NCBI GenBank assembly: GCA_003116975.1
Contig: BGKB01000005.1
Coordinates: 67,880 to 131,879, forward strand
Length of the DNA: 64,000 nt
Source of the DNA: Aurantiochytrium sp. KH105
Lineage: Eukaryota; Sar; Bigyra; Thraustochytrida; Thraustochytriidae
Reading direction: 5' to 3'
Below the pieces are notes generated by a model. The model had not been told where the DNA came from and ran no database searches. It saw nothing but the letters and a program-made list of their open reading frames with translations. Position numbers and translations under genes: made by a program. Positions 45,437 to 56,484 of the stretch are shown piece by piece; positions within the stretch are counted from its first letter, which is position 1; each line of letters starts with the position of its first letter.

Positions 45437-48400
45437 CTACTGAGGCGAAACTGCTTCCGAGCTCTCCTCGCGAAACAACATTGTCTTGTGCGCAATGAGC
45501 GAAATCTCACCTCGCGAAGCTTCCTCGATGAGGTTAAGCAGAGTGCTTTCCAAAACGACATGCGTCAGCTCCTGGCAGTCGGGCTTGAGCAAGGCATCAA
45601 TGCGCCGACGCTCAAGAGCATCTTGCTGTGTTCCCAATGCGTGAACGGGGGTGTCTTTGGCACGCAGGCCCTCGGCAGCAAGCATGTCAACGAATCGAGG
45701 GGGCGATGCCTCATGCTGCGCTTCGATCGCAGCTTGCACACTTGGGTGAAACGCTGCGGAGCGAAGATTAGCCTGCGCCATCTCTGGTGAAATAGGCAGC
45801 TGCGCTCGGGTCGCCTCCGAGGACAATGTGCCTCGCGAGCGCCCGCAGCTCGACGAAGAGCTCGACGAGGAGAGCGAATACGTGGATTGCCGTGTGGATG
45901 GCCGACTCGTTTCCTCAGCGCCGAGCATCGACTGTGGGGCCAAGTTTGACGGCAGTGGCGGCATGTAAAGGTGACTCGAGATGCCCTGTGTCGTAGCATC
46001 TCTTGCGCTGTATATTTTTCCACGGATCCGTACATAGATGCGCTGGGAGCTCATTGGCCCACCAGGGGAACGCGGCGATTGCATCGCCGTTCCCTTGCGC
46101 ACATCCGCCAGTGAAGAGTCGGCTGGAAGCCCGTCAAGATCATCGTCAAGGATAAGGGCATGATCAGACGGTGGGGCTCTGCCCAGGGCTTTCATGCGCA
46201 GGTCGCGAGCGGCGGTGGAGCGACCAACGACGCTCTCGTGGTCAATGGGCTGTCTTTTCTTGCGTGTGTCGCGCCGCACAGAGGAAGCTCGCGACTCGGA
46301 GCGGAAAGAGTTACCCAAAGGGTCGCTCGTGCCAAGCCTCGTCACGGCTCCACTTTCTCGGCTGGGAATATCGCGCGAAGACGTAATTAGGCAAGCAAAG
46401 TCCGTGTCGAGCACGGAGGCCTTCGCTTCATCAGAGGCGCTTACAGTCAGCTTGCAAATGCAAAACTCTCCGGGCGCAATTTCGCCTCGGTGCGGGACCA
46501 TACTAGCAACCCCGCTTGTTACGAGTGGATGCAATTCGTCCCAGATGAAGAAGATGTTATTGGCCGTATGGTTGCGGAGAAAGACAACCCGGGTCGTCTG
46601 CGTGGAGACAGAAAGAGCCCCGAAGTCAAGCACATCGAGCGAGGTTGATGCCAGTTGTCCGGGCAGTGCCAACGCTTGTTGCTCGGGAGAGCTCGCTCCC
46701 TTGGGCTCAATTGCGCATTCCGTTTCGGGGTGGTCGGGATGAAAACCACGCGCCTCGAGTTCAATTTCGATCATGCTGGCTTCGCCAGCATCCTGCGGCA
46801 AGGCTGACTCGACCGTGATGGGAAGCTTGCACTTGTAAACTTTGTCTTCAAGGGGCGCAAAAATGAACTCTAGTCGAGCCGTGCCTCCTGCACCGCTGAT
46901 CGTTCCTGTTGGCGTCAGACACTTGAGTACGGGAAAGCCATAGTTTGCCTGCAAAAGCTGCTGAAGAGGCGCCGCATCCACTGTGTACCGTGCGTCAGCG
47001 GCGCCCATATTGCGAATCTCGACAAATTGAACGAGAGGATCGCGAAGGCCGATCGGCGTCCGGGAGAGCTCGCAGCGCCGTGCGACGGGGAACGCAAAGG
47101 GTGTAGCTCCGGACAACGTCTGGCCCTCAAGCTTCACGCGAACCTGCTTGCCATGGGTGAGTCCAAAGAGGACTTCAAGTCTGTGCAAGCCTTCATACTC
47201 TGCAACATGATGCCTGTACGAAACGCGAACGGTGACAGCCTCGCCTGGTCCAAGCAGCGCGGATCGAGGAACAATTTCAAAGACGCGCTGGTCGAGGAGA
47301 AACGCCTGTCTCATTTCGGCCTCGCATGGGTCGCGTGAGTCGGCCCATGGCTCGATGTCAATGTCCGCATCGTTGGGAAATTGCACAGAGAATTCTGCAG
47401 GTAGCTTCCCGTAGTTTCGGAGCTGCAAATGAATGTGCTCCGTCGGAGACATGTGCGGGGCCGGCGTGAAGCGAAAGCACACAGTGTCGAGCTGTTCGCG
47501 AAGTTCGTCTTTCCGCGACCGGCCCATCCCTGGGACCGTTGCGCACTGCGCAAATTCGACTTCTTCATCTGTCACGGGCGATGAAAGGATTGTATTAAGG
47601 CGGCCCAAATCAAGCTGTTTCCAGAGTGCGGCGGGACTTGCTGTTGCACGAGCATCCTCAAAAACTACGCTTGGGTCTGCAGCTGCACCCGAAGCTGCAC
47701 ATGTTGCTCCACTGCCCGAATCCTTGCCCTGGTCGAGGCAGGTACAAACGACCTTGAAATCGAAATTACCGCACTTTTGCGGCGTAAAGGAGAGACGCAC
47801 GGGGAGCGTGGCGCGAGCTGGGACGGTCAGCGAATTTGGAGAGACTGCGAGGTAGTCGGCGCGATCGCCGAGAATGTCGAGCTTCACGGCGACCTCGCAA
47901 TCTGCGTGGTTCGTGATGCCAATGTCGCGGATCGAGGACGCTTGAGCAAGCACGGTGCCAAGGTCGACCTGCATCTCGGTAAATGCAACGCATGAAGTGG
48001 ACCCTGACCCGTGAATCGAAAGGATGGACCGCGACTCCGTGGCGATGCCCGGGCGCGGCCAAATGCTGCGCGAGAAGAGGACGCAATCCATTTCATAAGC
48101 TCGAAGTGCTCTGGGCGCAAAGTCCCAGGTCACCAAGGTGCGCTCGTTGCCGCGGAGCAGACCGCGCGAGGGCTCGACGCTCAACACGGACCGGAATCGC
48201 TTCGGTACGCGCCACTCGAACTCTAGTGGAACGCGCGAGCGGTTCCGCACGGAAACTTGCCGCTGCGAACGCAAGCCAAGACACGTCGGCTTGATGAAAA
48301 GTGTTTCAAGAGATGCTCCGTCTGTGCCTGAAATGTCCTGCGCTTCGGCAACTTGAATTGTGGGAACTGCGCAAAAGCTCGAGAGAGCAAGGGTGTGCGT

Positions 48401-50761
48401 GTTGCTCGCGGCGCCATTTAATCTGCATTTGAGTTGGAACTTGCGCTCCCCGACGCTTGCAGGAGTGCACTTCAGGGCCACAATTTGGAAAGCGCCACGC
48501 TCGATCTGCCCGCTGCGAGGCATCACGGCGAAGCACTCGCTGGGGTCGTTGGAAAAATCAAATCGGACTGGAGTATCGCCGTTGTTCTCGATCACGATGG
48601 TTTGCAGCGCAGACTCGCCCAGATGACACACGGGAAATTGAATGGGATGCCAGTACTCGCCTTTCGCTTCCGTCGTATCGAAAGCATCCTTGGAGGAAGA
48701 AAGTTGTGTCCCCGTCTCGCTTCCGAGATCAGAGCGTTCTGGAGCGATGAAACGAACCTTTGGTAGGAAGTGCTCGACGCCGGGCTGAAAAGTGTGGCCA
48801 AGAAGTCGTACGCTGAGGAACCAGGGCGGGATAAAGGCCTTGTCCTTGACAAGGCGGAAGGTCCGATTTGATTTGAGGTGCGCGTAGGCGCTGGCGGTGG
48901 CGAAAAAGTACGCGTTGTCTACGTTGGGTCGAAAGTGTACTCTGAACTCGACAGTGCGGCCAGGACTGATGTCTTGGGTGTCGGGAAAGATAGCAAACGG
49001 AGCTTGCGCGGCAGCTTTGCTGCCACTTTCGTCTGCTCCCTGCGGTTGACTTGGCCAGTTCACAGTCCACCCACAGGTAATTTTGGCGTGATGATAGTTT
49101 GTAACTCTGAGGACTCTTTTGTCGGCGTTGGCGCGTAGGGAAGAGCTTCCTCCGAAGTCGAGCTCGTCTGCGTCAAGTACGACTACATTCGATGCCTGCG
49201 TTGGTCGCTTGAAGAGCTGCTCGCAAACCTCGAGTTGGCCTTTGCTGATGCCCCCGCTGCATGCGACCGAGACGTCGTCTTCAGGAAAGACGCTTGCACG
49301 CGGAGCTCGTTCCGTCTCGCCACGAAGTGCGCGGTCGTGCTCCACCTCGAGCAAATGCTCGGGCGTCTCTCTTTCGAGGCCGAGAAGTTCGCGCTCACGG
49401 TGCGCCACAATGTGACGAGCGAGGAGAGGCTGCGGGCGATTGGAGCGCCCTTCAATGCTGTCATCGTAGCAGGTGCCGAGCAGGTCAAAGTACAGCGGGA
49501 GCTGATCCTGAAGAACACAAAAAAGCCTTCGGTAGTAATTGCCCGGGCGCGAAGCGCGAAAGCGCACGGTGATGGCCTTTTCCAATTTGGCAGGAATTTC
49601 TCCAATGGCTGGATCGACAAATTCGAACTCACTGTGAGGGTCTGCAAAAAAGTGGTAGCGAACTGGTTTCTCTGCATTGTTGCGAAGATGCAGAGCACGC
49701 GTTGGCGCTGAGGAGGGCCCGGCTTTCATGACACATTCGCCGAACTGTACAACACGGGTTTCGCCCGCGCTGACCTCAGGCCCCACGCAGAGACCAACGA
49801 GATCAAGTTGCGCGACGTTGCCTCCCGGGGTCTCGATGAGGTACGAATCGCAGGAGAACTGTCCGAGCGCAGTTGGCTGGTAGCGGACGCGAAGCGGAGT
49901 CATTTGACCCGGCTCGACAACTCCTGTCCCTGGGCGCACGTCAAAGACTGGGGGCAGATCATTCTCGACGCGTCTGATGGAGAATTTAGCCGGGACAAAA
50001 GACTGGTTGCGTAGCATGATTTCTTTGTCGGTGGACGCTCCTGGAAGCACCTCGCCAAAATCAACACGTGTTTCTGAAAGCGAAACATGCGGGTACTTTC
50101 CAATTCCGCTCAATTTGAAAACCACAGGGCTCGTTTCCAGTCCGCTTACGTGTAGCAAAGCTTTGCTGACAACCACACTGGCATCGATCGGAGCGTAAGT
50201 CGTTTCGAATGTTTGGACGTCCTCGATGGTTCCTTTGGATGGTTCGATCTGAAAGGGGGGCTGCATTTCCCATTCGTACTCAACCGTGACCTGGCCGGTG
50301 TTCCGGACTTCAAAGGAGCGAACAGAGGTTTCACTGATGGGGCAGAAGCCAAAGTCGAGCATTTCAGGGACGCTGACGGAGACGTTGGAAAGTCTTGCTT
50401 TAACCGGAATGTAGAAGGTCCATTTGAGTTTCTTGTTGCGAATGACAAACTCAATGTAATCATCGTACGGCTCAATGCGAACGGGACGGAAGATGACTTG
50501 GACAGGGAATGACATGCCTGGACTGAGCGCAATTACTTCAGGAAAGTCCATGCTGAAGAAGGAGGTCTCTGGTGGCCGATACTTGATTTTAATTGTTTCG
50601 TTCCCAACGTTTTTTAGGACAAGGGTCTTGACAAATTCACCTCCTGGCGTCCAAGTCCCATCCTCCCAGAGGAGTTCATCGCCGCAGTCTACCCCAAATC
50701 TGCGCACGCGCTCCTCGCGATCAAACACCTCTGGCGGAACTCTTGCCTTTTGACTCGTCAT
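45437..50761 (-). CDS. CFAP65: Cilia- and flagella-associated protein 65 (CFAP65/CCDC108-like)
   Basis: 1774 aa from the ATG of MTSQKARV (the frame goes 18 codons further to a TTG). It is a chain of ASH/MSP-type immunoglobulin-like domains, visible as recurring patterns such as KTLVLKNVGNETIKIKY, RSFEVRNTGQVTVEYEW, KEIMLRNQSFVPAKFSI and RVLRVTNYHHAKITCGW, each followed by a stretch like IEPSKGTI or FRPVRIEP. YYRRLFCVLQDQLPLYFDLLGTCY is the most telling piece for CFAP65. In Chlamydomonas the orthologue belongs to the central-pair C2a projection of motile axonemes. The last ~350 residues are Ser/Arg-rich and less conserved. Related ASH proteins (DLEC1, hydin) are the main alternatives. No introns. 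Confidence 0.83.
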   Translation of the reverse strand: MTSQKARVPPEVFDREERVRRFGVDCGDELLWEDGTWTPGGEFVKTLVLKNVGNETIKIKYRPPETSFFSMDFPEVIALSPGMSFPVQVIFRPVRIEPYDDYIEFVIRNKKLKWTFYIPVKARLSNVSVSVPEMLDFGFCPISETSVRSFEVRNTGQVTVEYEWEMQPPFQIEPSKGTIEDVQTFETTYAPIDASVVVSKALLHVSGLETSPVVFKLSGIGKYPHVSLSETRVDFGEVLPGASTDKEIMLRNQSFVPAKFSIRRVENDLPPVFDVRPGTGVVEPGQMTPLRVRYQPTALGQFSCDSYLIETPGGNVAQLDLVGLCVGPEVSAGETRVVQFGECVMKAGPSSAPTRALHLRNNAEKPVRYHFFADPHSEFEFVDPAIGEIPAKLEKAITVRFRASRPGNYYRRLFCVLQDQLPLYFDLLGTCYDDSIEGRSNRPQPLLARHIVAHRERELLGLERETPEHLLEVEHDRALRGETERAPRASVFPEDDVSVACSGGISKGQLEVCEQLFKRPTQASNVVVLDADELDFGGSSSLRANADKRVLRVTNYHHAKITCGWTVNWPSQPQGADESGSKAAAQAPFAIFPDTQDISPGRTVEFRVHFRPNVDNAYFFATASAYAHLKSNRTFRLVKDKAFIPPWFLSVRLLGHTFQPGVEHFLPKVRFIAPERSDLGSETGTQLSSSKDAFDTTEAKGEYWHPIQFPVCHLGESALQTIVIENNGDTPVRFDFSNDPSECFAVMPRSGQIERGAFQIVALKCTPASVGERKFQLKCRLNGAASNTHTLALSSFCAVPTIQVAEAQDISGTDGASLETLFIKPTCLGLRSQRQVSVRNRSRVPLEFEWRVPKRFRSVLSVEPSRGLLRGNERTLVTWDFAPRALRAYEMDCVLFSRSIWPRPGIATESRSILSIHGSGSTSCVAFTEMQVDLGTVLAQASSIRDIGITNHADCEVAVKLDILGDRADYLAVSPNSLTVPARATLPVRLSFTPQKCGNFDFKVVCTCLDQGKDSGSGATCAASGAAADPSVVFEDARATASPAALWKQLDLGRLNTILSSPVTDEEVEFAQCATVPGMGRSRKDELREQLDTVCFRFTPAPHMSPTEHIHLQLRNYGKLPAEFSVQFPNDADIDIEPWADSRDPCEAEMRQAFLLDQRVFEIVPRSALLGPGEAVTVRVSYRHHVAEYEGLHRLEVLFGLTHGKQVRVKLEGQTLSGATPFAFPVARRCELSRTPIGLRDPLVQFVEIRNMGAADARYTVDAAPLQQLLQANYGFPVLKCLTPTGTISGAGGTARLEFIFAPLEDKVYKCKLPITVESALPQDAGEASMIEIELEARGFHPDHPETECAIEPKGASSPEQQALALPGQLASTSLDVLDFGALSVSTQTTRVVFLRNHTANNIFFIWDELHPLVTSGVASMVPHRGEIAPGEFCICKLTVSASDEAKASVLDTDFACLITSSRDIPSRESGAVTRLGTSDPLGNSFRSESRASSVRRDTRKKRQPIDHESVVGRSTAARDLRMKALGRAPPSDHALILDDDLDGLPADSSLADVRKGTAMQSPRSPGGPMSSQRIYVRIRGKIYSARDATTQGISSHLYMPPLPSNLAPQSMLGAEETSRPSTRQSTYSLSSSSSSSSCGRSRGTLSSEATRAQLPISPEMAQANLRSAAFHPSVQAAIEAQHEASPPRFVDMLAAEGLRAKDTPVHALGTQQDALERRRIDALLKPDCQELTHVVLESTLLNLIEEASRGEISLIAHKTMLFREESSEAVSPQ

Positions 50762-51257
50762 GTTTCTCGTCTCCGAGGTGTCTGACGTTGTCGCGTTGAT
50801 TGACCAATCTTTCAATCGGGTGTTTGCGGATGCAGAACTCTAAAAAGCCAAGACCAGGGTCGTGCGTGCGTTTGCTCGTTCGTTTAATCGCCCGCTTGCT
50901 CACTTGTTTATCGCGTTTATGCTCGTGCCTCTTGTGCTGTCGCGACGGAAACGCTGGTCGACAGTCAACCCCAAACACTGGGTTTGATGACCTTCGGAGA
51001 GCTCGGCAGAGGCGCCGGCTGGCCGGACTCCACGATGCGCGGCGTGCGTACGCGACGCGACGGGCCCGCTCCGTCGATCGGTCAACTGCACGATCGAAGC
51101 GACAGGGCTTGCCTCGCGTCCTGTCTCTCCCTCCCTTCATCCGGGACACCCGCGCTCGGTCCGCGCCATGTGACCGTTGCCGCGCGATCGAGGATATCCT
51201 GCACAACTCATAATGCCCCGTGGTCTGATTTTTACCCCTCTTTTTTTTGCTCGAACT

Positions 51258-51298
51258 TCTTTCTTTTCTTTTCTTTTCTTTCTTCTTCTTCTTCTTTC
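51258..51298 (+). repeat. CTTTT/CTT pyrimidine repeat
   Basis: Forty bases of TTTTC then TTC units on the plus strand. Confidence 0.9.
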
Positions 51299-51376
51299 CA
51301 TGTTCAAAGCCTGCTCCGGGTCCGGTGTGGCGCGCCCCGCTCGCGCGCTTCCCCACTCGGGCAACGATCGCTCGGT

Positions 51377-51410
51377 CGCCCGCCCGCCCGCCCGCCCGCC
51401 CGCTCGCTCG
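51377..51410 (+). repeat. (CCCG)n repeat
   Basis: Seven to eight CCCG/CTCG units. Confidence 0.9.
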
Positions 51411-51916
51411 GGTCGCGGTCGCGAGCCCTGTCGGCGCGCGGCTCGGGCTCGCGGAAGAGCCTCGGCCGACGTCGGGCGCGCTGCTGCTGATTGGCCGGCC
51501 GGCTACGAGGATCTGGGACGAGTCGCAGGGCCGGACCCGGCCCAAGGGCACGTGCACGCGTAACGGCTTTGCCCCAGCCAGACAGTCTACGGCGACAACG
51601 AGCGAGCACCGCGTGACGAAGAAGAGCGGCGAGTCGGCGTCAGTCCCAGACCGGCGAGCCCCAGCCCAGCCAGCCCGGGACCAACAGCCCAGCCCAGCCG
51701 GGCAGCACAATCCTAAATACAACCGACGGACGCGCCCCGTGCGCGCGCTTCAAGAGGCACCCGACGGCCGGCGAGACGCGCACGCCTCGGCGGTGCCAAC
51801 GACAGCGCAAACGGCATCGCCAAACGACGAGCGAGAGGCTCGGGGCTTGCTTGTCGTTCGTTGCGAGCAGCTGCAGCTTCGTTGAAGGCGAGCAGAATCC
51901 TGCAGGACAGGGCAGA

Positions 51917-51917
51917 G

Positions 51918-51952
<35 letters not shown>
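51917..51952 (+). repeat. (GGCA)n repeat
   Basis: Nine GGCA units ending 73 bases before the chosen start of the PX-domain gene. Confidence 0.92.
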
Positions 51953-52024
51953 ACAAACCACGGGACTGCGTCGCTCCCGACCGGGGTGCGCGCTTGGGTC
52001 TTGCGGAGGACCTTGTCAGCGACC

Positions 52025-54658
52025 ATGCGCAGCGGCACCGCCGTTGGCAAGAAGACCCCGGGCAACAACCAGCACATGAGCGTCCTTCCCAAACTGCCTT
52101 CCGAAAATGAGACGCTGAGCAATGACGAAGATCGCCACGCCGCGTATGGCAAAGCAAGTCACGGGGCGCAAACCACGACGAGACTCTCGCTCGCAGAGCT
52201 CCGACTCAACGCGTCTGGAGCCTACGGAGGTCTCAAGGGCGGCGCAATGACTTCAGTGGGAATGTCGGGTCCTCGCGAACATTCCAGACAATGGATGCAG
52301 ACGATCTTAGGCGCAAGCTCCACCGCAAGATACCACAATGAGCAAGCTGCTGCAAAGCGCGCTGCTGCTGCTGCTGCTGCTGCTGCAACTACTGCTACTA
52401 CTACTGCTACTGCTGCTGCTGCCGGTGACAACAGCGCAACGAGTCATGTCAAGCGAAATCAGCCTTGGCAACAACATTCGTACGCCAAAAGCGCTTCTTC
52501 ATTGCAACACAGAGACTATTCCGCTTCTGATACGGATGACGAGGGGGAAGTCGAAGAGGGTGACACAGAAAACGATGCGATCGAAGAAAACGATGATGAC
52601 GACGATGATAGCGGAGAGACGGGAGACACCTCGATGAGTTCGGACGAAAGTTCGACAGACGAAGCCGACGGAAACGATCTGCGCATGGCAGGCGAATACG
52701 GACGCGCACTGCTTGACCTCTTGGAAAAAGAATCGAGGCGCGCGCGCATCCTCTCGGATCTCCTTGACCGAGAGCAAAAGATGAACACTGATCTCCTCGG
52801 GAAACAGGAAGATATCTCTCGGCTGAGGAGGCGCGCCACACATCAACAGGCGCATCTGGAGCAGCTCGAGGAGCAGGCCCAGGAACTTGAACACTCGTTG
52901 CACAAGCAGAAGCAGGCTGCACATGAAGAGAAGCGAAGACGTCGCGCGCTCGAGCGAGAGATCGAGAAGCTACGTACGCTCGTCTCCGAACGCGAATCGC
53001 TGCGCGCAGGCACAGCTTCAGCTGCGAGTGAATTTGAGCATACCGGATCTGACGCAGGAACATTCGACGAGAGCTTTTTCAATTCGAGCGAGGAATACGA
53101 ACATGACCCCAGCTCCGTCTTGCGACACTCGCCGAGCCAGGAAGTCCGCGATGAACTTCGCAAGAGATATCTGGAGTCGATGTCCCCACGAACTTCTCTC
53201 GACGACGAATACGACTCGCGACATATGCTTGAACGCGGGGCGCGTCTTCCTGCCAATGAGGAGCCGGATGACGTGCGCGTTTTGGCGCAGACTGCGGCTC
53301 TTGTCGGGCAAAAGATGACGCTCCTGGCAAGCGCGCACTTTGACGGAAAAGAGAGGCCTTCCTTCGTGCGCGGATCGCGAGGAGACATTGCCGAGGACAT
53401 GACGGCTGCGCAGCAAGTAGAGCAGATGCGGCGCTTCAAACGCGAGCAGGAGGCACTGGGACATGATCAGGATCTAAATCAGGACGATGACCACGAGTTT
53501 CGTCCTCTGGGAAGCGCGGTGGACTGCAACGAGTCATATGTGACAGAGTACTTTGCGTCTGCGTCACAAGCACCAGACTGCGGCGCGATAGATGTGTATC
53601 ATGAGGAAGATGAGTCGTTGCTTCCGCCAGACGAATCAGAGTATGAAGAGGTTCGCGCAATGTACGAGGAGGAGCGTGAGCGTAGACAGCAGCTTCAAGC
53701 CGAAGTAGAGGCTTTGTTGGAGGAGTGTGAATTGCAGCGGCAGCGCGCAGAACGCCGTCGAACCCGCGGACGTCCCTCTGGACGCAACAGCGGACTCTTT
53801 AGTGTCGGAATCAATGGTCTGGGAGGTAGATTCGGCGACGAGACTACCATGATGCTCAGTCACACGCGCGGAGGGGGTCAAAATGATGCAAAGTACACTT
53901 TGGCTGTGGACTTTGCTGTGCACCAATTAACCACGGAACTCGGGTACGAGCAGACGAGACGGGCGACGATTGGCAAGTGCGAAATCTTCACGGGTGGGCT
54001 CTCACGTCGGCGAACTTTTGTAAGTCGTCGCGGCGGCCATGATGCAATGGCATCATTGTGGCGCGAGAGCAAGCCACTTATTCTCGACACCGGGGCGTCG
54101 GATGCCTCGGATGCGCGACTCTTGCGCGACACAGCAACGATTGAGCCTTTGCAAACGGTGGACGAAATTTCGGCAGTGACTCCTATGATGGAACGGCGTC
54201 GTCCTCCGCCTCTCACGCTGCCTCGCGAGCCGCGCGCCAATGGAGAAGATAGACCCCCCAGTCGGCTCCGTCTTCGTGCCGACGAGAGGCGAAAGCGCCG
54301 CATTGGCGTGGGTACAATGGTTTGCCATGGCGAGTCGCACATGACGTACGTGATTCAGGTCGAGAATGATCACGGCGGGTGGCGGATGGTGCAAACTCGC
54401 TTTCGTCAATTCGAGCACATTTTCAAATGGGTGTGCGAACATCACGCAGGTGGACTTCTCCCCGCTGATCCACTGCCCTTACCGCGTGGGAACGGTTGGT
54501 TTTCCGGGGGCAGCTCGACCGACCCGCAAAATGTCAAGGAGCGACGCAGCTGGTTGGAGCACACAATACTTAGCGTACAGCATGCTGAGCCAGCGCTCGT
54601 AGATGTGCTGATGGACCACATTGGCATAGTTGGAGCGCGTGCAACCACGCCGAGCTAG
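52025..54658 (+). CDS. Coiled-coil protein with C-terminal PX domain
   Basis: 877 aa from the ATG of MRSGTAVGKK (the longer frame starts at TTG in a repeat). Order: Ala/Thr homopolymer run (~residues 112-135), acidic Asp/Glu/Ser tract (~175-225), a clear coiled coil (~230-335, RALLDLLEKESRRARILSDL onward), a disordered Ser/Glu-rich middle with a second short coil (~540-580), then a PX domain at the very end (~760-870). In it, MTYVIQVENDHGGWRMVQTRF, the RQFEHIFKW helix and the late VKERRSWLEHTIL match the PX fold. PX domains bind phosphoinositides, usually PI3P on endosomes. It may be a sorting-nexin-like adaptor. The R-R-x-S/T-x-F basic pocket is degenerate (RFRQF), so lipid binding is not certain. 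Confidence 0.78.
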   Translation: MRSGTAVGKKTPGNNQHMSVLPKLPSENETLSNDEDRHAAYGKASHGAQTTTRLSLAELRLNASGAYGGLKGGAMTSVGMSGPREHSRQWMQTILGASSTARYHNEQAAAKRAAAAAAAAATTATTTATAAAAGDNSATSHVKRNQPWQQHSYAKSASSLQHRDYSASDTDDEGEVEEGDTENDAIEENDDDDDDSGETGDTSMSSDESSTDEADGNDLRMAGEYGRALLDLLEKESRRARILSDLLDREQKMNTDLLGKQEDISRLRRRATHQQAHLEQLEEQAQELEHSLHKQKQAAHEEKRRRRALEREIEKLRTLVSERESLRAGTASAASEFEHTGSDAGTFDESFFNSSEEYEHDPSSVLRHSPSQEVRDELRKRYLESMSPRTSLDDEYDSRHMLERGARLPANEEPDDVRVLAQTAALVGQKMTLLASAHFDGKERPSFVRGSRGDIAEDMTAAQQVEQMRRFKREQEALGHDQDLNQDDDHEFRPLGSAVDCNESYVTEYFASASQAPDCGAIDVYHEEDESLLPPDESEYEEVRAMYEEERERRQQLQAEVEALLEECELQRQRAERRRTRGRPSGRNSGLFSVGINGLGGRFGDETTMMLSHTRGGGQNDAKYTLAVDFAVHQLTTELGYEQTRRATIGKCEIFTGGLSRRRTFVSRRGGHDAMASLWRESKPLILDTGASDASDARLLRDTATIEPLQTVDEISAVTPMMERRRPPPLTLPREPRANGEDRPPSRLRLRADERRKRRIGVGTMVCHGESHMTYVIQVENDHGGWRMVQTRFRQFEHIFKWVCEHHAGGLLPADPLPLPRGNGWFSGGSSTDPQNVKERRSWLEHTILSVQHAEPALVDVLMDHIGIVGARATTPS
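52361..52422 (+). repeat. (GCT/ACT)n trinucleotide repeat in coding sequence
   Basis: Codes the Ala/Thr run of the PX-domain protein; a length-variable site is likely. Confidence 0.9.
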
Positions 54659-54954
54659 AAGCTTTGTTTGTGGCTCGGCGGACTCGCAGTAGACCTATCA
54701 CGTATGATTTCTATGTAAAACAAAATTCGACGATTGATGAATCCCTTGCTTTGGAATCGACTGTGATGAGTGGAATGCGCGCCAAGAACGTGCTCAAGCC
54801 AGCTAGAAGTTTAACGCAGGCAAGATGTCATGTTCATGTACCTTGGCACACTCTCATCACGAAATCAGAACCTCTTTGGTTAAAAAATGTGAAGTTTGAC
54901 ATTAAACTTATAGATAAGGAATGGGAGCCGAGTCTCTGGAGAAAAGGCGAAAGT

Positions 54955-56447
54955 TCACATGAGATGGTTGATGGTCGTTTGCGGGTCTGGAAGCGAAGAC
55001 TGCTGAAATTTTGGTGAAGAGATGGGCGAGCCAACACTCCGTACCTCGTCATCGAGGCTGTCGGAACGACGGCGGGCCACCTTGTTGGCCTTGGGCTTGG
55101 GCACGAATTTGGGCCAGTTCTTGAGGCAGCCAAGAATGCCCGAAGTCATGCCGAGAGCACCAATGACCCAGAGCGGGAAGGCGCGGAAAAAGCGGAATTT
55201 AAGGCGGTTCAAGAGAATGCCAAGATTGCAAAGCGCACCAAAAAGCTCTTGCTGCTGCTCAATGACAGCATCCTTGACCTCCTTGCGACGCGTGCTGAGC
55301 TCGACGCGGAGATCTGCTGGAGTCCGCAAAGGCACACCGCGTTCGCTGGTGATAGAGTCGGAACGGTCGCTGTAGCGCCGTACGAGTTGACGCGCTGATC
55401 CGCTCGTGCTAGCAGACTCGTCGCTCGAGGTGCTAGCCTCGTCGAGAGCATCGCTGAGCTGAATTTCTGCCCGGCGAATGCGGTCAGCGTAGCGGTCACG
55501 AAGCCGAGCGTCCTCGGTGCGCAGCGATTTGATTTGGATGTAGCAATGGACAATGGCAAAGATGAGACGCCCGAGAGACGACCAATTCTTGAGGTCCTTC
55601 CAGCGCTTCACACGCTGGTCGGCCTGCTCGCGCTGGTCGAGAGATTTAATGTGTTCATTTTGAAGCTCAATGTATCGCTCGTACGAGAGCTTGGGGTACG
55701 CTTCCAAAAGAGAGCGTCTGAGCTCCTCCTGACGCGGGTATCGATTGATGAGGTTGGACTGGGCCGCCCAGATCATATTGTCAAAAACATAGTACCAAAA
55801 TGAGAAGGAGTTCATGAGCACCGCGAGGAACCGGGTGACGAGGGCGCTGTACTTGTTTGGGTGGACGCCGAGGTAGGAGTCGGGCGCTGTGAGCGCAACA
55901 CGAGCCTTTTCATACTCTTTGATCCATTTGCCGAGGCGAAAAACTTTACGGCCATTGCTCATGGACTCTTCAAGTTTTTTCCACGGCGCCTCGTCCGAGT
56001 CCTCGATTTTGGTCAGGTTCACAAAGGGCTGACTGCCCCAGAACATGGCAGCATACTGGATCACAGAGGCGGCTTTGTCCCGTCCGCTCGAGCGTCCGAG
56101 CAGAACAGAGATGCGGGCCACGTAGGTTGCGACGATTCGCTCGAGACGCGTGGCGGAGCCGGAGATGCCCTTGAGCGGCTTGCTGCCGTCGCCCATGGGC
56201 ATTTGGTACTTGTTAAACTCATACACGGCGGTGTCTTGGCCGATGGGGTCGGCGCTCCGAATGACAAATTGCAAGTCTTCGGGCTTCTTCAGAGCTGACC
56301 TCACGGGCAACTTGCTAGACGCCGCGCTCCGCGGCGGGTGTTTGACCTCGATCGTGACGGGTTTGTCCTCGTTGATGGTCACGCTCTTGCGCCTGCCTCC
56401 CCCAGGACTCGTCGCCGTCACCACCGGCACATGGACCTCCACCTCCA

Positions 56448-56484
<37 letters not shown>

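Larger units (their letters stand above)
50762..52024. other. Divergent intergenic region (CFAP65 / PX protein)
   Basis: 1.26 kb with both 5' ends. Open frames on both strands are Arg/Ala/Ser-rich and span simple repeats. No gene seen. It holds a CT tract, a CCCG run and a GGCA run. Confidence 0.6.
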
